Positions 6,205-6,495 of a stretch of DNA of 6,495 nucleotides are shown here, one piece after another. Position 1 is the stretch's first letter. Each line of letters opens with the position of its first letter. Origin of the DNA: Deltaproteobacteria bacterium (GTDB lineage: Bacteria > Desulfobacterota > Desulfarculia > Adiutricales > Adiutricaceae). Where the stretch lies: assembly GCA_031269135.1 (NCBI GenBank), contig JAISZP010000181.1, positions 1 to 6,495 of the forward strand. Reading direction: 5' to 3'. Made by a program: the position numbers and the translations under genes. The notes below the pieces were generated by a model. That model had not been told where the DNA came from. It ran no database searches and was given only the letters and a program-made list of their open reading frames with translations.

Positions 6205-6495
6205 ATCTTGCGGAACCGGCGCACCTGATACGTAGCTTTCGACCATAAGGTTAAAAATGTGATACCCCTCTGCAGTCTGGTCTATTCAAAACAAAAGACG
6301 AAATTTCATCCCGCTCTTGGATAGGGCTAACTAAATCATTATACCTCACAATCAAACCTATTACCAATCAGTAAACAAGAGACCAGCAATTCTACATTTG
6401 GAATTATCAGCTCAAGCATACCCTTATTTTTCAAAGATCTAAACGCCGAGGTGAAAAATCAAGTCAAAAAAACGGCAAAAAATTTCGACCTGTGC

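Larger units (their letters stand above)
6025..6495. other. AT-rich noncoding region upstream of the peptidase gene
   Basis: No convincing gene or strong promoter is seen in these 471 bases. They contain short direct repeats, a terminator-like hairpin and a perfect inverted repeat (listed separately). On the plus strand one frame is open from 6331 to the window edge. Its only usual start is GTG at 6451-6453, giving MKNQVKKTAKNFDLC before the edge, without a good Shine-Dalgarno. It could be the first codons of a gene running out of the window, but I cannot support that call. The peptidase promoter should lie here on the minus strand, but I found no clear -35/-10 pair. Confidence 0.55.

Noticed and set aside
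6451..6495. Start of a plus-strand gene at GTG 6451 running off the window
   Set aside because: Only 15 codons are visible, there is no clear Shine-Dalgarno, and no family can be recognised. It cannot be told from chance.
1..6495. tRNA or rRNA genes
   Set aside because: I found no cloverleaf with a T-loop GTTCGA-type motif, nor any conserved rRNA stretch.

Overview
The window carries three complete protein genes and two AT-rich flanks. The genes are of medium GC content (about half by eye), while the noncoding flanks are strongly AT-rich. Together with Shine-Dalgarno-led genes, this fits a bacterium. The protein sequences give no firm taxon. A Gram-negative anaerobe such as a Desulfobacterota or Synergistota member would be my guess, at low confidence.

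Layout. 1-294: AT-rich leader with a good sigma70-type promoter (209-237) and a full Shine-Dalgarno sequence. 295-2847 (+): a Cu+-exporting P1B-type ATPase (CopA) starting at TTG, with one metal-binding HMA domain at each end. The C-terminal HMA domain has its own in-frame Shine-Dalgarno and ATG inside the gene, so a free CopZ-like copper chaperone may also be made. 2844-3034: about twelve degenerate copies of a 16-bp unit that begins at the copA stop codon. 3051-3090: a long hairpin resembling the right end of an IS200/IS605 element; it also encodes the last residues and stop codon of the next gene. 3070-4725 (-): a YtcJ-type amidohydrolase. 4867-6024 (-): an M24B Xaa-Pro peptidase. 6025-6495: AT-rich DNA with several short repeats and no convincing gene.

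How the parts relate. copA converges on the other two genes, and the repeat array plus hairpin fill the convergent gap. The peptidase and amidohydrolase point the same way, 141 bp apart, and could be co-transcribed or use a weak promoter in the gap. Both are hydrolases of amide-type bonds, but I see no evidence for a shared pathway. No copper regulator (CsoR, CueR, CopY) is encoded here.

I do not see a clear new multi-gene system. The points most worth a second look are the possible nested CopZ start inside copA, the 16-bp array starting at the copA stop, and the IS200/IS605-like hairpin that ends the amidohydrolase gene.
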